DNA of 7,396 bases. Origin: an uncultured Marinosulfonomonas sp. (lineage in GTDB: Bacteria; Pseudomonadota; Alphaproteobacteria; Rhodobacterales; Rhodobacteraceae). Shown here in pieces: positions 1 to 5,827 of the stretch (positions within the stretch are counted from its first letter, which is position 1; every line of letters begins with the position of its first letter). The stretch spans positions 1 to 7,396 of the forward strand of contig CAMZKY010000142.1 in assembly GCA_947311455.1 (NCBI GenBank), given 5' to 3'. Below the pieces are notes generated by a model. It ran no database searches. It was not told the origin of the DNA and worked only from the letters and a program-made list of their open reading frames with translations. The position numbers and the translations under genes were made by a program.

Positions 1-50
1 ACCATCGCCGCCAGCAAAATAGCTAAAATAATACTAAGTGTCCGCCACAT
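1..50 (-). CDS. N-terminus of an unidentified membrane or exported protein (partial)
   Basis: Only the first 16 full codons are inside the window; the gene runs off the left edge. The ATG is at 50-48 and is preceded by an AAAGGA-type ribosome binding site about eight bases upstream (GAAAGGAAAACAAAATG on the minus strand). The visible peptide is MWRTLSIILAILLAAM: a short N-terminus with one Arg followed by a continuous hydrophobic run. That is the form of a signal peptide or an N-terminal membrane anchor. It does not match the start of FabG, which often follows fabD. The product cannot be named from so little sequence. The upstream 51-120 stretch is very AT-rich and probably contains its promoter, though no clear -35/-10 pair stands out. 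Confidence 0.6.
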   Translation of the reverse strand, partial: MWRTLSIILAILLAAM

Positions 51-146
51 TTTGTTTTCCTTTCTTGTTATAGCCTAATCACTATTATTTTAATCTTCCC
101 AAAAAGCAACTAAAAATAAATGTGCTTACCGCGCATTACTATATGT

Positions 147-169
147 CGCGCAGACCAAGGGTCTGCCCG
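147..169 (-). terminator. Possible hairpin terminator after fabD
   Basis: GCAGACC (150-156) and GGTCTGC (160-166) form a perfect 7-bp stem around an AAG loop. After one mismatch, two more pairs extend it to 147-169. It lies 45 bases downstream of the fabD stop, between fabD and the next minus-strand gene. No clean T-tract follows on the minus strand, so it is at best a weak or factor-assisted terminator, or only a 3'-end-stabilising structure. Confidence 0.35.
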
Positions 170-213
170 GGTTTACCTGCAGCGCAAATATCGAAAACAA
201 GAAAACGAAGCGA

Positions 214-1143
214 TCAGGGGGTTACAGATGCAACATCTTCTGGCGTGCCGATGGCTTTGCAGGTGATGCTACGCTCGATGCGGCGGATCATACCGGACAG
301 GGCTTTGCCTGCACCAATTTCCCAGATTTCATCCACGCCCTGCCCCGCCATATAGGCCACAGATTCGCGCCAGCGCACCGATCCGGTGACTTGTTCAACC
401 AGAAGTTTGCGGATCATATCGGGGTCGGAAATTTCTGACGCTTGCACATTGGCGATCAGCGGCACGGCAGGCGCGTTGATTTTCACATCGGCCAAAGCCT
501 GCGCCATCACATCTGCGGCAGGTTGCATCAGGGTGCAATGGAACGGGGCGGATACAGGTAAGATCACCGCACGGCGCGCACCTTTGGCTTTGGCGATTTC
601 ACAGGCGCGTTCCACGGCGGCCTTATTGCCAGACACCACCACTTGCCCCGGATCATTATCATTGGCGGCCTGACAAACTTCGTCTTGTGCGGCCTCGGCG
701 GCAACGGCTTGCACGGCCGCAAAATCCAAACCCAGCAGCGCGGCCATGGCCCCGATGCCCACAGGCACGGCCTCTTGCATGGCGGTGCCGCGAATGCGCA
801 GCAGGCGCGCGGTGTCGGCGATGGAAATTGCACCAGAGGCGGCCAAGGCTGAGTATTCACCAAGGCTGTGCCCCGCCACAAACGAGGCATCACTGATGGA
901 TAGGCCTTCGGCTTCCAACGCGCGCATCGCCGCCAGCGAGGTCGCCATTAGCGCGGGTTGGGCATTGGCGGTTAAGGTCAGCGTGTCTTGCTCCCCTTCC
1001 CAGATCAGGGTTGAAAGCTTTTCACCAAGGGCGTCGTCCACCTCGTCAAAAATCGCTGCCGCGGCGGGATAGGCCTCGGCCAAGGCCTTGCCCATGCCGA
1101 TGGTTTGCGCGCCTTGTCCTGGAAATACGAATGCTTTGCTCAT
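214..1143 (-). CDS. fabD: Malonyl-CoA:acyl carrier protein transacylase (FabD)
   Basis: FabD moves the malonyl group from malonyl-CoA to acyl carrier protein, supplying the elongation substrate for cytoplasmic type II fatty acid synthesis. The 309-residue product has the usual length for the family. It starts with MSKAFVFPGQGAQ, giving the N-terminal GQG loop at residues 9-11. The nucleophile elbow is GHSLGEY (91-97), with catalytic Ser93 next to His92. Arg118 sits in the RGTAMQ segment that binds the malonyl carboxylate, and the second catalytic His is His202 in SAPFHC. The start at 1143 is chosen because it gives the canonical N-terminus and has an AAGGGG ribosome binding site seven bases upstream; the open frame extends to 1263 without conserved sequence. 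It lies 182 bases downstream of the same-strand membrane-protein gene. No obvious terminator separates the two, so cotranscription is possible. fabG does not follow directly; a different gene does. Confidence 0.97.
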   Translation of the reverse strand: MSKAFVFPGQGAQTIGMGKALAEAYPAAAAIFDEVDDALGEKLSTLIWEGEQDTLTLTANAQPALMATSLAAMRALEAEGLSISDASFVAGHSLGEYSALAASGAISIADTARLLRIRGTAMQEAVPVGIGAMAALLGLDFAAVQAVAAEAAQDEVCQAANDNDPGQVVVSGNKAAVERACEIAKAKGARRAVILPVSAPFHCTLMQPAADVMAQALADVKINAPAVPLIANVQASEISDPDMIRKLLVEQVTGSVRWRESVAYMAGQGVDEIWEIGAGKALSGMIRRIERSITCKAIGTPEDVASVTP

Positions 1144-1325
1144 CTTGAACCCCTTTTTAGCTGTTCCCCCCAGATAGCGCGACAATCGCATGGGTGCAAT
1201 CCTGCACATCACACAAGCGCGATCACAGGGAATTTTGCCGATATTGGGCTTTTGATATGGCAATGCGAAAGCAACGGAGAATTTTCATATCGAAACGCAA
1301 TACCCACACCTGTTAGGGCGTAGCC

Positions 1326-2060
1326 TTAGGCCACCATAGAAACGCGGCGTGGTAGCACAATCCCCTGCGCTGGTATGAACATAAATCCACGTGCATTGCG
1401 TTTTGAAATCACCCGGCGTGGCATCACTTGGGGGAATTCGGCATCAAAAATCGATGCACGTTGCGATCCATTGTTTTGCGCATATTCGCCAGTTGCCGCG
1501 GGCAAGACATCACGCACCAATCGCATCAGGATCGGGCGCAGATTATGTTCGACATCTGTTGCTATCACCACATTTTTAGGTGTGTGGCGCAACCGCACGG
1601 TTAGGCGGGCGCGGCCGCCTGATTTTTGAGGGCGGTCAATGAACACCGATGCAACCGTATCAAACGGTATTGTTTGCAGGACGCGCACCTTACCTTTTGA
1701 ATTCCGCAGGATTTCATATAATGCGCGCTCTTCTACGTTTACATGTAACTCGAAATCCACGCCATGAGAGGCAAACCAGATCAGCACCAAGCCAAATAGA
1801 GATAGCGCAATCGACATACCATATTCCAGACCACCAAAATGCGCCTGAACCGCCGGGCCCATAACAAGCCAAAAGACAATCGAGGTGAAAACCAAAAATA
1901 CACCGACCCCTGCCGCAACAATCTGCGCTGACATATTGATCAGATTTCCAAGCCCCGCGCCACGGATGATGTAGCCCCAAAAGGTATTGTCAACGTAGGT
2001 TCTGTCTTTAACGTTTGGCCCTGAAACGATGGCGCCGATATTTGCGATACTAGGTGTCAT
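1326..2060 (-). CDS. Conserved two-helix membrane protein of unknown function
   Basis: The 244-residue product has two predicted membrane helices, at about residues 45-67 (rich in V, A, F, I) and 80-98 (SIALSLFGLVLIWFAS). A polar N-terminus of about 40 residues precedes them. The soluble part (about 100-244) opens with a strand-like stretch, FELHVNVEERALYEILRN, followed by alternating charged and hydrophobic strands and a helix near LRPILMRLVRDV. This two-helix-plus-soluble-domain plan resembles membrane proteins carrying a PH-like domain, but that is inference from pattern only and no function is assigned. The start at 2060 has an AAGGA ribosome binding site seven bases upstream. The C-terminus is basic and Arg-rich. 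The gene diverges from rpsF and sits upstream of fabD in the same direction. I recognise no catalytic motif. Confidence 0.85.
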   Translation of the reverse strand: MTPSIANIGAIVSGPNVKDRTYVDNTFWGYIIRGAGLGNLINMSAQIVAAGVGVFLVFTSIVFWLVMGPAVQAHFGGLEYGMSIALSLFGLVLIWFASHGVDFELHVNVEERALYEILRNSKGKVRVLQTIPFDTVASVFIDRPQKSGGRARLTVRLRHTPKNVVIATDVEHNLRPILMRLVRDVLPAATGEYAQNNGSQRASIFDAEFPQVMPRRVISKRNARGFMFIPAQGIVLPRRVSMVA

Positions 2061-2109
2061 GCTCTGTCCTTAAATTTTTCTGCTCTGCATTTCTATTTTT
2101 GTCTGTTAT

Positions 2110-2139
2110 TCTCTAGATCCTGCCCGCCAAAGCGGTCAA
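2110..2139 (-). promoter_or_regulatory. Probable promoter of the two-helix membrane protein gene
   Basis: Read on the minus strand, TTGACC (2139-2134) is a near-consensus -35 box. It is followed after 16 bases by TCTAGA (2117-2112) or after 18 bases by TAGAGA (2115-2110) as -10 candidates. The boxes lie about 50-80 bases upstream of the start codon at 2060. The -35 is strong and the -10 is mediocre, so the pair is plausible but unproven. Confidence 0.5.
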
Positions 2140-2213
2140 AACTGGGGCGGTCATGTGGAAACATATGACAAACAATGTGAAGAAAGCGTTTGGAATGAGG
2201 CCATAAATTCGCC

Positions 2214-2241
2214 TTGCAACGCGCCCCGTTTCTTGTATAAA
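2214..2241 (+). promoter_or_regulatory. Promoter of the rpsF-rpsR-rplI operon
   Basis: TTGCAA (2214-2219) and TATAAA (2236-2241) are separated by 16 bases, a good sigma-70-type pair. Transcription would start near 2248, just before the long leader stem at 2249-2303, leaving an untranslated leader of about 100 bases before rpsF. That fits a leader-regulated ribosomal protein operon. Confidence 0.7.
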
Positions 2242-2248
2242 GCGCCGT

Positions 2249-2303
2249 CCTTGCTACAGTTTTTTGAAACCGCGTAGTCTCTCGTGAATTGGTCGTGGCA
2301 AGG
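2249..2303 (+). promoter_or_regulatory. Structured rpsF leader, candidate S6:S18-binding element
   Basis: CCTTGCTAC (2249-2257) pairs with GTGGCAAGG (2295-2303) over nine base pairs including one G-U. The stem encloses 37 bases that contain a CCG at 2270-2272. A CCG trinucleotide within a leader hairpin is the hallmark reported for the S6:S18 autoregulatory mRNA motif upstream of rpsF in many bacteria, which mimics the 16S rRNA binding site. A competing short pairing, GGTC (2291-2294) with GACC (2307-2310), could rearrange the base of the stem. The structure lies between the promoter and the rpsF ribosome binding site at 2338-2342. The stem is seen directly; its identity as the S6:S18 motif is inferred from position and the CCG. 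Confidence 0.55.
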
Positions 2304-2347
2304 TTAGACCGTTCGTTGAAATGCGCTTAGATATATTAGGAGATCAC

Positions 2348-2701
2348 ATGCCACTATATGAGCATGTCATGATCGCGCGTCAGGATCTTTCCAACACGCA
2401 AGCCGAAGGGCTGATCGAACATTTTGGTGCCGTTCTGGCCGACAATGGCGGAGCACTCGTTGGTAGCGAGTATTGGGGCCTGAAAACCATGGCTTACAAA
2501 ATCAACAAAAATCGCAAAGGTCACTATGCGTTTATGTTGTCTGACGCCCCTTCCGAGGCGGTTCAGGAAATGGAACGCCTGATGCGCCTGCATGATGATG
2601 TTATGCGCGTTATGACCATCCGCGTGGATGAGCATAAAGAGCTGCCCTCCGTGCAAATGCAAAAACGCGAAGAGCGCGGCGATCGCCGTCCTCGTCGTTA
2701 A
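2348..2701 (+). CDS. rpsF: 30S ribosomal protein S6
   Basis: S6 is a small-subunit protein that binds the central domain of 16S rRNA as a heterodimer with S18. The 117-residue product starts MPLYEHVMIARQDLS and carries the typical S6 ferredoxin-like pattern, including EYWGLKTMAYKINKNRKGHY (about residues 41-60) and a later RLMRLHDDVMRVMTIRV segment. It ends in a basic tail rich in Arg and Lys. Position 2348 is chosen as start because AGGAG (2338-2342) lies five bases before it and the family N-terminus begins there. An in-frame ATG at 2321 lacks a ribosome binding site and would place AGGAG inside the coding sequence. It is the first gene of a three-gene operon; rpsR follows after 25 bases. 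Translation is probably controlled through the leader structure upstream. Confidence 0.97.
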   Translation: MPLYEHVMIARQDLSNTQAEGLIEHFGAVLADNGGALVGSEYWGLKTMAYKINKNRKGHYAFMLSDAPSEAVQEMERLMRLHDDVMRVMTIRVDEHKELPSVQMQKREERGDRRPRR

Positions 2702-2726
2702 TTTGGTTCTCGAAAGGATCTAACCC

Positions 2727-2954
2727 ATGGCTTCTAAACCATTTTTCCGTCGTCGTAAGGTTTGCCCGTTTTCGGGTGATAACGCCCCTGCGATCGACTA
2801 TAAAGACACTCGCTTGCTGCAACGCTATATCTCAGAGCGCGGCAAAATTGTGCCTTCCCGTATCACTGCCGTTTCGGCCAAAAAACAACGTGAGCTCGCC
2901 CGCGCCATCAAACGCGCCCGCTTTCTTGCTTTGTTGCCATATGCTGTAAAGTAA
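2727..2954 (+). CDS. rpsR: 30S ribosomal protein S18
   Basis: S18 is the partner of S6 in the 30S platform. The 75-residue product has the normal length and is strongly basic. It contains the family segment FFRRRKVCPFSGD near the N-terminus, then IDYKDTRLLQRYISERGKIVPSRI and the helix KKQRELARAIKRARFLALLPY. Only one Cys (Cys13) is present, so there is no zinc-binding four-Cys set; this is the Cys-minus form. AAAGGA (2713-2718) lies eight bases before the ATG. The stop codon TAA (2952-2954) is immediately followed by GGA and so forms part of the ribosome binding site of rplI, which suggests coupled translation. Confidence 0.97.
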   Translation: MASKPFFRRRKVCPFSGDNAPAIDYKDTRLLQRYISERGKIVPSRITAVSAKKQRELARAIKRARFLALLPYAVK

Positions 2955-2964
2955 GGAACATATC

Positions 2965-3594
2965 ATGCAAGTAATCCTTATGGAACGCGTGGCCAAATTG
3001 GGCCAAATGGGCGAAGTTGTCTCTGTTAAAGACGGCTACGCACGCAACTTTCTTTTACCGCAAGGCAAAGCCATGCGCGCCAACGAGGCCAATCTGGCCG
3101 TGTTCGAAGCGCAAAAAGCCCAACTAGAAGCACGCAATCTTGAAACCAAAGCCGAAGCCGAGAAATTGGCCGAAAAACTTGACGGTCAACAGTTTGTTGT
3201 GATTCGCACCGCCTCCGATGGCGGCTCGCTTTATGGCTCTGTCACAATTCGTGACGCTGCCGAAGCCGCCACCGCTGAAGGCTTCTCGATTGATCGCAAA
3301 CAGGTTGCCCTGAATGCCCCAATCAAAGAGCTTGGCCTGCACACAGTAACTGTGCGCCTGCACCCAGAAGTCGAAGTAACAATCGAAATGAATGTTGCCC
3401 GCTCTGAAGAAGAAGCAGAACTGCAAGCCGCCGGTAAATCAATTGCCGAATTGGCCGCAGAAGCAGAAGCAGAAGCAGAGTTTGAAATCGCCGAATTGTT
3501 TGACGATATCGGCGCTGCAGCTGCTGACGATGACGATCTGGTTGAAACACCAGAAAGCAAAGCTGATGATGCAGACGAAAGCAAAGAAGACTAA
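2965..3594 (+). CDS. rplI: 50S ribosomal protein L9 with an extended acidic C-terminal tail
   Basis: L9 binds domain V of 23S rRNA near the L1 stalk and helps maintain reading-frame fidelity. The N-terminal RNA-binding domain shows the family signature from Gly13 to Gly34, with VVSVKDGYARNFLLPQGKA. A connecting helix (about 40-73) and the C-terminal domain (about 75-148, with DGGSLYGSVT and LHPEVEVTIEMNV) follow. The protein is 209 residues, about 60 longer than the usual 148-150. The extra tail is very acidic: an AEAEAEAE stretch at 165-172, ADDDDL, then a Ser/Asp/Glu/Lys-rich end. The AAGGA ribosome binding site (2953-2957) overlaps the rpsR stop codon and sits seven bases before the ATG. 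It is the last gene of the operon, followed by a strong terminator. Confidence 0.96.
   Translation: MQVILMERVAKLGQMGEVVSVKDGYARNFLLPQGKAMRANEANLAVFEAQKAQLEARNLETKAEAEKLAEKLDGQQFVVIRTASDGGSLYGSVTIRDAAEAATAEGFSIDRKQVALNAPIKELGLHTVTVRLHPEVEVTIEMNVARSEEEAELQAAGKSIAELAAEAEAEAEFEIAELFDDIGAAAADDDDLVETPESKADDADESKED
3457..3480 (+). repeat. Hexanucleotide tandem repeat inside rplI
   Basis: GCAGAA is repeated three times and followed by GCAGAG, giving 24 bases of near-perfect six-base repeat. It encodes AEAEAEAE (residues 165-172) in the acidic tail of L9. The repeat unit is a multiple of three, so gain or loss of units by slippage would change tail length without breaking the frame. Confidence 0.85.
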
Positions 3595-3619
3595 TCTTTC
3601 TTTGACTGTCTAGATGATT

Positions 3620-3653
3620 AAAAGCCGTGCAGTTCTATCTGCGCGGCTTTTTT
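3620..3653 (+). terminator. Intrinsic terminator of the rpsF-rpsR-rplI operon
   Basis: AAAAGCCGTGCAG (3620-3632) pairs with CTGCGCGGCTTTT (3639-3651), with one G-U pair and a TTCTAT loop, followed by a T run to 3653. It begins 26 bases after the rplI stop. This is a textbook intrinsic terminator and isolates the operon from the next gene. Confidence 0.93.
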
Positions 3654-3725
3654 CAGATCCATTGTTTCCAATTTAAATCCAATTTTCTTAAAAATGTCAT
3701 ATTGCTGCCAAGTGATTGCTTGGTT

Positions 3726-3759
3726 CCCCTTTTAGATTCGAATCAAGTAATCAAAGGGG
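3726..3759 (+). promoter_or_regulatory. Leader hairpin that could hide a ribosome binding site
   Basis: CCCCTTT (3726-3732) is complementary to AAAGGGG (3753-3759), which is the ribosome binding site of the following gene (AAAGGGGG, eight bases before the ATG at 3769). The enclosed 20 bases include the perfect palindrome GATTCGAATC (3735-3744). A neighbouring stem, CCAAG (3708-3712) with CTTGG (3719-3723 or 3761-3765), gives alternative folds. If formed in the mRNA, the hairpin would occlude ribosome binding. The complementarity is seen directly; regulation is inference. Confidence 0.45.
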
Positions 3760-3768
3760 GCTTGGAAA

Positions 3769-4293
3769 ATGACACAAACTGAATGCGGAATTTTAAACCA
3801 AATCAGCAATGCACTTGCCGGGCAAACCGCGCCCGAGATTCAGCCGCTCCCAGTTGGTGAAATCGGCTTTACCGGCGCAACGGCGATAAACGATAGTGCC
3901 ATTTTTGATTTTGATCCAACGCAAGATGTATTGTTATTTGATGGAGAACCGGTCAATGAAAATGGCCTGCCCCAAGATGTGCAAGCGTTTAAAAACACCG
4001 ATGGAGATACAGTTGTTCAGTTTAAAAATGGCGAAACCCAAACCCTGCACGGCGCGTCATATGACGATTTCTTGGATTTCATTGATACCATCAGCATAAA
4101 CGCCGCCGCAGATACAATGATTGCCCCGCCAATGGTGCCCGAAGAAATCGAGCCGGATTTCGACACAGATGATTTCATTGATGACGGCGATAGTAAAACG
4201 CTTCCGGTTTTTCAATTCAATCCAGACGCGCAAGTCGATGCCTTCGACGACAGCGATGACGCTGATGATGTGGACAATATATTTGTATTCTAA
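3769..4293 (+). CDS. Small acidic protein resembling a post-RTX module of type I secreted proteins
   Basis: The 174-residue product has no arginine, only three lysines and a large excess of Asp and Glu, so it is extremely acidic. Residues 45-59 (IFDFDPTQDVLLFDG) and 78-101 (DGDTVVQFKNG followed by ETQTLHGASYDDF) resemble the pattern that commonly follows calcium-binding RTX nonapeptide repeats in type I secreted alphaproteobacterial proteins: DFDP..DVL.F.G, then DGDTVV.F.NG.T.TL.G....DF. No GGxGxD nonapeptide is present. Residues 123-172 are a run of Asp-rich sequence, and the protein ends in the hydrophobic VDNIFVF, a plausible uncleaved C-terminal type I secretion signal. No N-terminal signal peptide is seen. 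The AAAGGGGG ribosome binding site is eight bases before the ATG. The gene stands alone between the ribosomal operon terminator and the terminator shared with tig. Exported or calcium-binding function is inference. Confidence 0.75.
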   Translation: MTQTECGILNQISNALAGQTAPEIQPLPVGEIGFTGATAINDSAIFDFDPTQDVLLFDGEPVNENGLPQDVQAFKNTDGDTVVQFKNGETQTLHGASYDDFLDFIDTISINAAADTMIAPPMVPEEIEPDFDTDDFIDDGDSKTLPVFQFNPDAQVDAFDDSDDADDVDNIFVF

Positions 4294-4304
4294 GGCCTTA
4301 GCCT

Positions 4305-4334
4305 AAAAAAAAGGCCACCCGAAGGCGGCCTTTT
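4305..4334. terminator. Bidirectional terminator between the acidic protein gene and tig
   Basis: AAAAGGCC (4309-4316) pairs with GGCCTTTT (4327-4334). An inner CC/GG pair follows one mismatch, closing a CGAA loop. A run of eight A (4305-4312) gives a long T-tract on the minus strand, and TTTT (4331-4334) serves the plus strand. It can therefore end both the plus-strand acidic gene (stop at 4293) and minus-strand tig (stop at 4357). Confidence 0.88.
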
Positions 4335-4356
4335 ATGTTCACTATTTCAGAAAACC

Positions 4357-5688
4357 TTAGGATTCTTCAAGCGCCTCGATGGCTTTCTCAAGTTCTTCTT
4401 TGCTGACTTCTTTTTCCGTAACAGACGCCAGTTCAAACGCGTAATCTACAACTTTGTCTTCAAACAAAGGCGCGCGCAACTGTTGCTGCATTTGGGCATT
4501 TTTCTGAACAAATTCAAAGAATTCACGCTCTTGGCCCGGATACTGGCGCGCCTGTTCCATGATGGCTTGCGACATTTCTGCGTCGGTCACTTCGACGTCG
4601 GCTTTTTGGCCCATTTCAGCCAGTAACAAGCCTAAACGAACCCGACGTGCCGCTAGATCGCGATGCTCGTCTGTGGTTTCAATTTCCGGGTGATCGTGGC
4701 CTTCAACATTCGGATTTTCTTCGTGCCACAGCTGATGGGCAATTTGGCCAGCCTCGGCATCCAGCAAGGACGGCGGCAATTCAAAAGAAACCGCTTTGTC
4801 CAGCTCGTCCAGCAAACTACGTTTCATCACAGCACGCGCCGCACCGGCATATTCTGCGGCCAGGCGTTCGGATATTTGGCGTTTCAGATCGTCCAGATTT
4901 TCGGCACCGTATTTGGTGGCCAGTTCATCATTGATTTCAGCCGCTGCAGGGGCTTTGATGGCTTTCACTTTGCAAGCGAAAACAGCATCTTTACCAGCCA
5001 GATTTTCCGCACCGTATTCCGCAGGGAATTGAACTTTTACGTCCAGCTCGTCACCCACTTTGGTGCCAACCAGCTGGTCTTCGAACCCGGGGATAAAGCT
5101 GTTCGAGCCTAGAACCAGCGGATAATCCTCGGCGGTGCCGCCTTCGAACAATTCGCCGTCAACCGACCCTGAAAAATCAATAGTGATCTGATCACCATCT
5201 TCGGCTTTGGCTCCGTCTTTACGATCTTCGAAATTTTGCGCGGTTTCGGCCAGATTTTTCAGCGCGTCTTCAACATCGGCATCATCCGGTTTAACAACCA
5301 GTTTTTCCAGCTTGATATCTTTCAATTCAGGCTGAGTAATTTCCGGAAGGGCCTCATATGACATATCAACAGTGATATCGTCGCCTTCTTTCCAGTCGTC
5401 GTTTGTCATTTTTACGTCGGGCTGCATCGCGGGGCGATCGCCTGAATCTTCGAAATGCTTGGCCATGGCCGCATCCACAGATTCCTGCATCACTTCGCCC
5501 ATGATCCGCGGGCCGAATTGTTTTTTCAGCATCGCCATCGGCACTTTGCCTTTACGAAAGCCCTTCATTTCGACTTCGGGCTGAGCTTCGACAAGTTTGG
5601 CGTTTACCTTTTCGTCGATTTCAGCGGCAGAAATGGTGATGGAATAGGCGCGTTTCAGGCCTTCGTTCAGGGTCTCGGTGACCTGCAT
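4357..5688 (-). CDS. tig: Trigger factor, ribosome-associated chaperone and peptidyl-prolyl isomerase
   Basis: Trigger factor binds ribosomal protein L23 at the exit tunnel, holds nascent chains and has prolyl cis-trans isomerase activity. The 443-residue protein has all three parts. The N-terminal ribosome-binding domain carries the signature GFRKGKVP at residues 43-50. An FKBP-type domain lies at about 162-247 (GDQITIDFSGSVDGELFEGG, then LGSNSFIPGFEDQLVG). The C-terminal helical substrate-binding arms run from about 250 to the end, rich in Glu and Ala. Position 5688 is chosen as start because it gives the family N-terminus MQVTETLNEGLKR and has GAGGA seven bases upstream. An in-frame ATG at 5721 would add 11 non-conserved residues over the leader. 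Upstream are a palindrome, a possible promoter and phased repeats; downstream is a strong terminator. Confidence 0.97.
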   Translation of the reverse strand: MQVTETLNEGLKRAYSITISAAEIDEKVNAKLVEAQPEVEMKGFRKGKVPMAMLKKQFGPRIMGEVMQESVDAAMAKHFEDSGDRPAMQPDVKMTNDDWKEGDDITVDMSYEALPEITQPELKDIKLEKLVVKPDDADVEDALKNLAETAQNFEDRKDGAKAEDGDQITIDFSGSVDGELFEGGTAEDYPLVLGSNSFIPGFEDQLVGTKVGDELDVKVQFPAEYGAENLAGKDAVFACKVKAIKAPAAAEINDELATKYGAENLDDLKRQISERLAAEYAGAARAVMKRSLLDELDKAVSFELPPSLLDAEAGQIAHQLWHEENPNVEGHDHPEIETTDEHRDLAARRVRLGLLLAEMGQKADVEVTDAEMSQAIMEQARQYPGQEREFFEFVQKNAQMQQQLRAPLFEDKVVDYAFELASVTEKEVSKEELEKAIEALEES

Positions 5689-5712
5689 GGCAGTATCCTC
5701 ATAACAAAATGG

Positions 5713-5731
5713 GCCGCACAAATTGTGCGGC
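5713..5731. repeat. Perfect 19-bp palindrome in the tig leader
   Basis: GCCGCACAA (5713-5721) and TTGTGCGGC (5723-5731) are perfect inverted arms around a single A. The palindrome ends 25 bases upstream of the tig start codon. As DNA it could be a repressor operator. As RNA it folds into a GC-rich hairpin followed on the minus strand by CCCATTTTG, a weak attenuator or terminator shape. It could also help end transcripts reading through from tRNA-Leu. Confidence 0.75.
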
Positions 5732-5748
5732 GGGAATAGATCACGGGC

Positions 5749-5777
5749 TTTCTATTGCCGTGCGGGCACAGGCGCAA
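5749..5777 (-). promoter_or_regulatory. Possible tig promoter
   Basis: On the minus strand TTGCGC (5777-5772) and TAGAAA (5754-5749) are separated by 17 bases. This would start transcription near 5742 and put the 5713-5731 palindrome at the beginning of the mRNA. Both boxes are imperfect, so the assignment is tentative. Confidence 0.3.
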
Positions 5778-5827
5778 GGGAAAAGGCGGTATTTGCGCGA
5801 TTTCAGTGCAGTTTTCAGCCAGACAAT

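Noticed and set aside
1144..1263. N-terminal extension of fabD to an ATG at 1263
   Set aside because: The added 40 residues show no FabD similarity, and the internal ATG at 1143 has a good ribosome binding site and the canonical FabD N-terminus.
2321..2347. Earlier ATG for rpsF at 2321
   Set aside because: It has no ribosome binding site and would put the AGGAG of the real start inside the coding sequence; S6 begins MPLYEH.
4291..4300. Palindrome TAAGGCCTTA at the stop of the acidic protein gene
   Set aside because: It is short, overlaps the stop codon and is adjacent to the stronger terminator hairpin, so no separate function is claimed.
4663..5112. Long plus-strand open frame opposite tig (149 codons)
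   Set aside because: It lies wholly antisense to a clear trigger factor, its translation looks like no known protein, and no ribosome binding site supports it. The same applies to other open frames opposite fabD, rplI and nnrD.
5689..5721. Earlier ATG for tig at 5721
   Set aside because: The extra 11 residues overlap the palindrome and the ribosome binding site and are not part of trigger factor.
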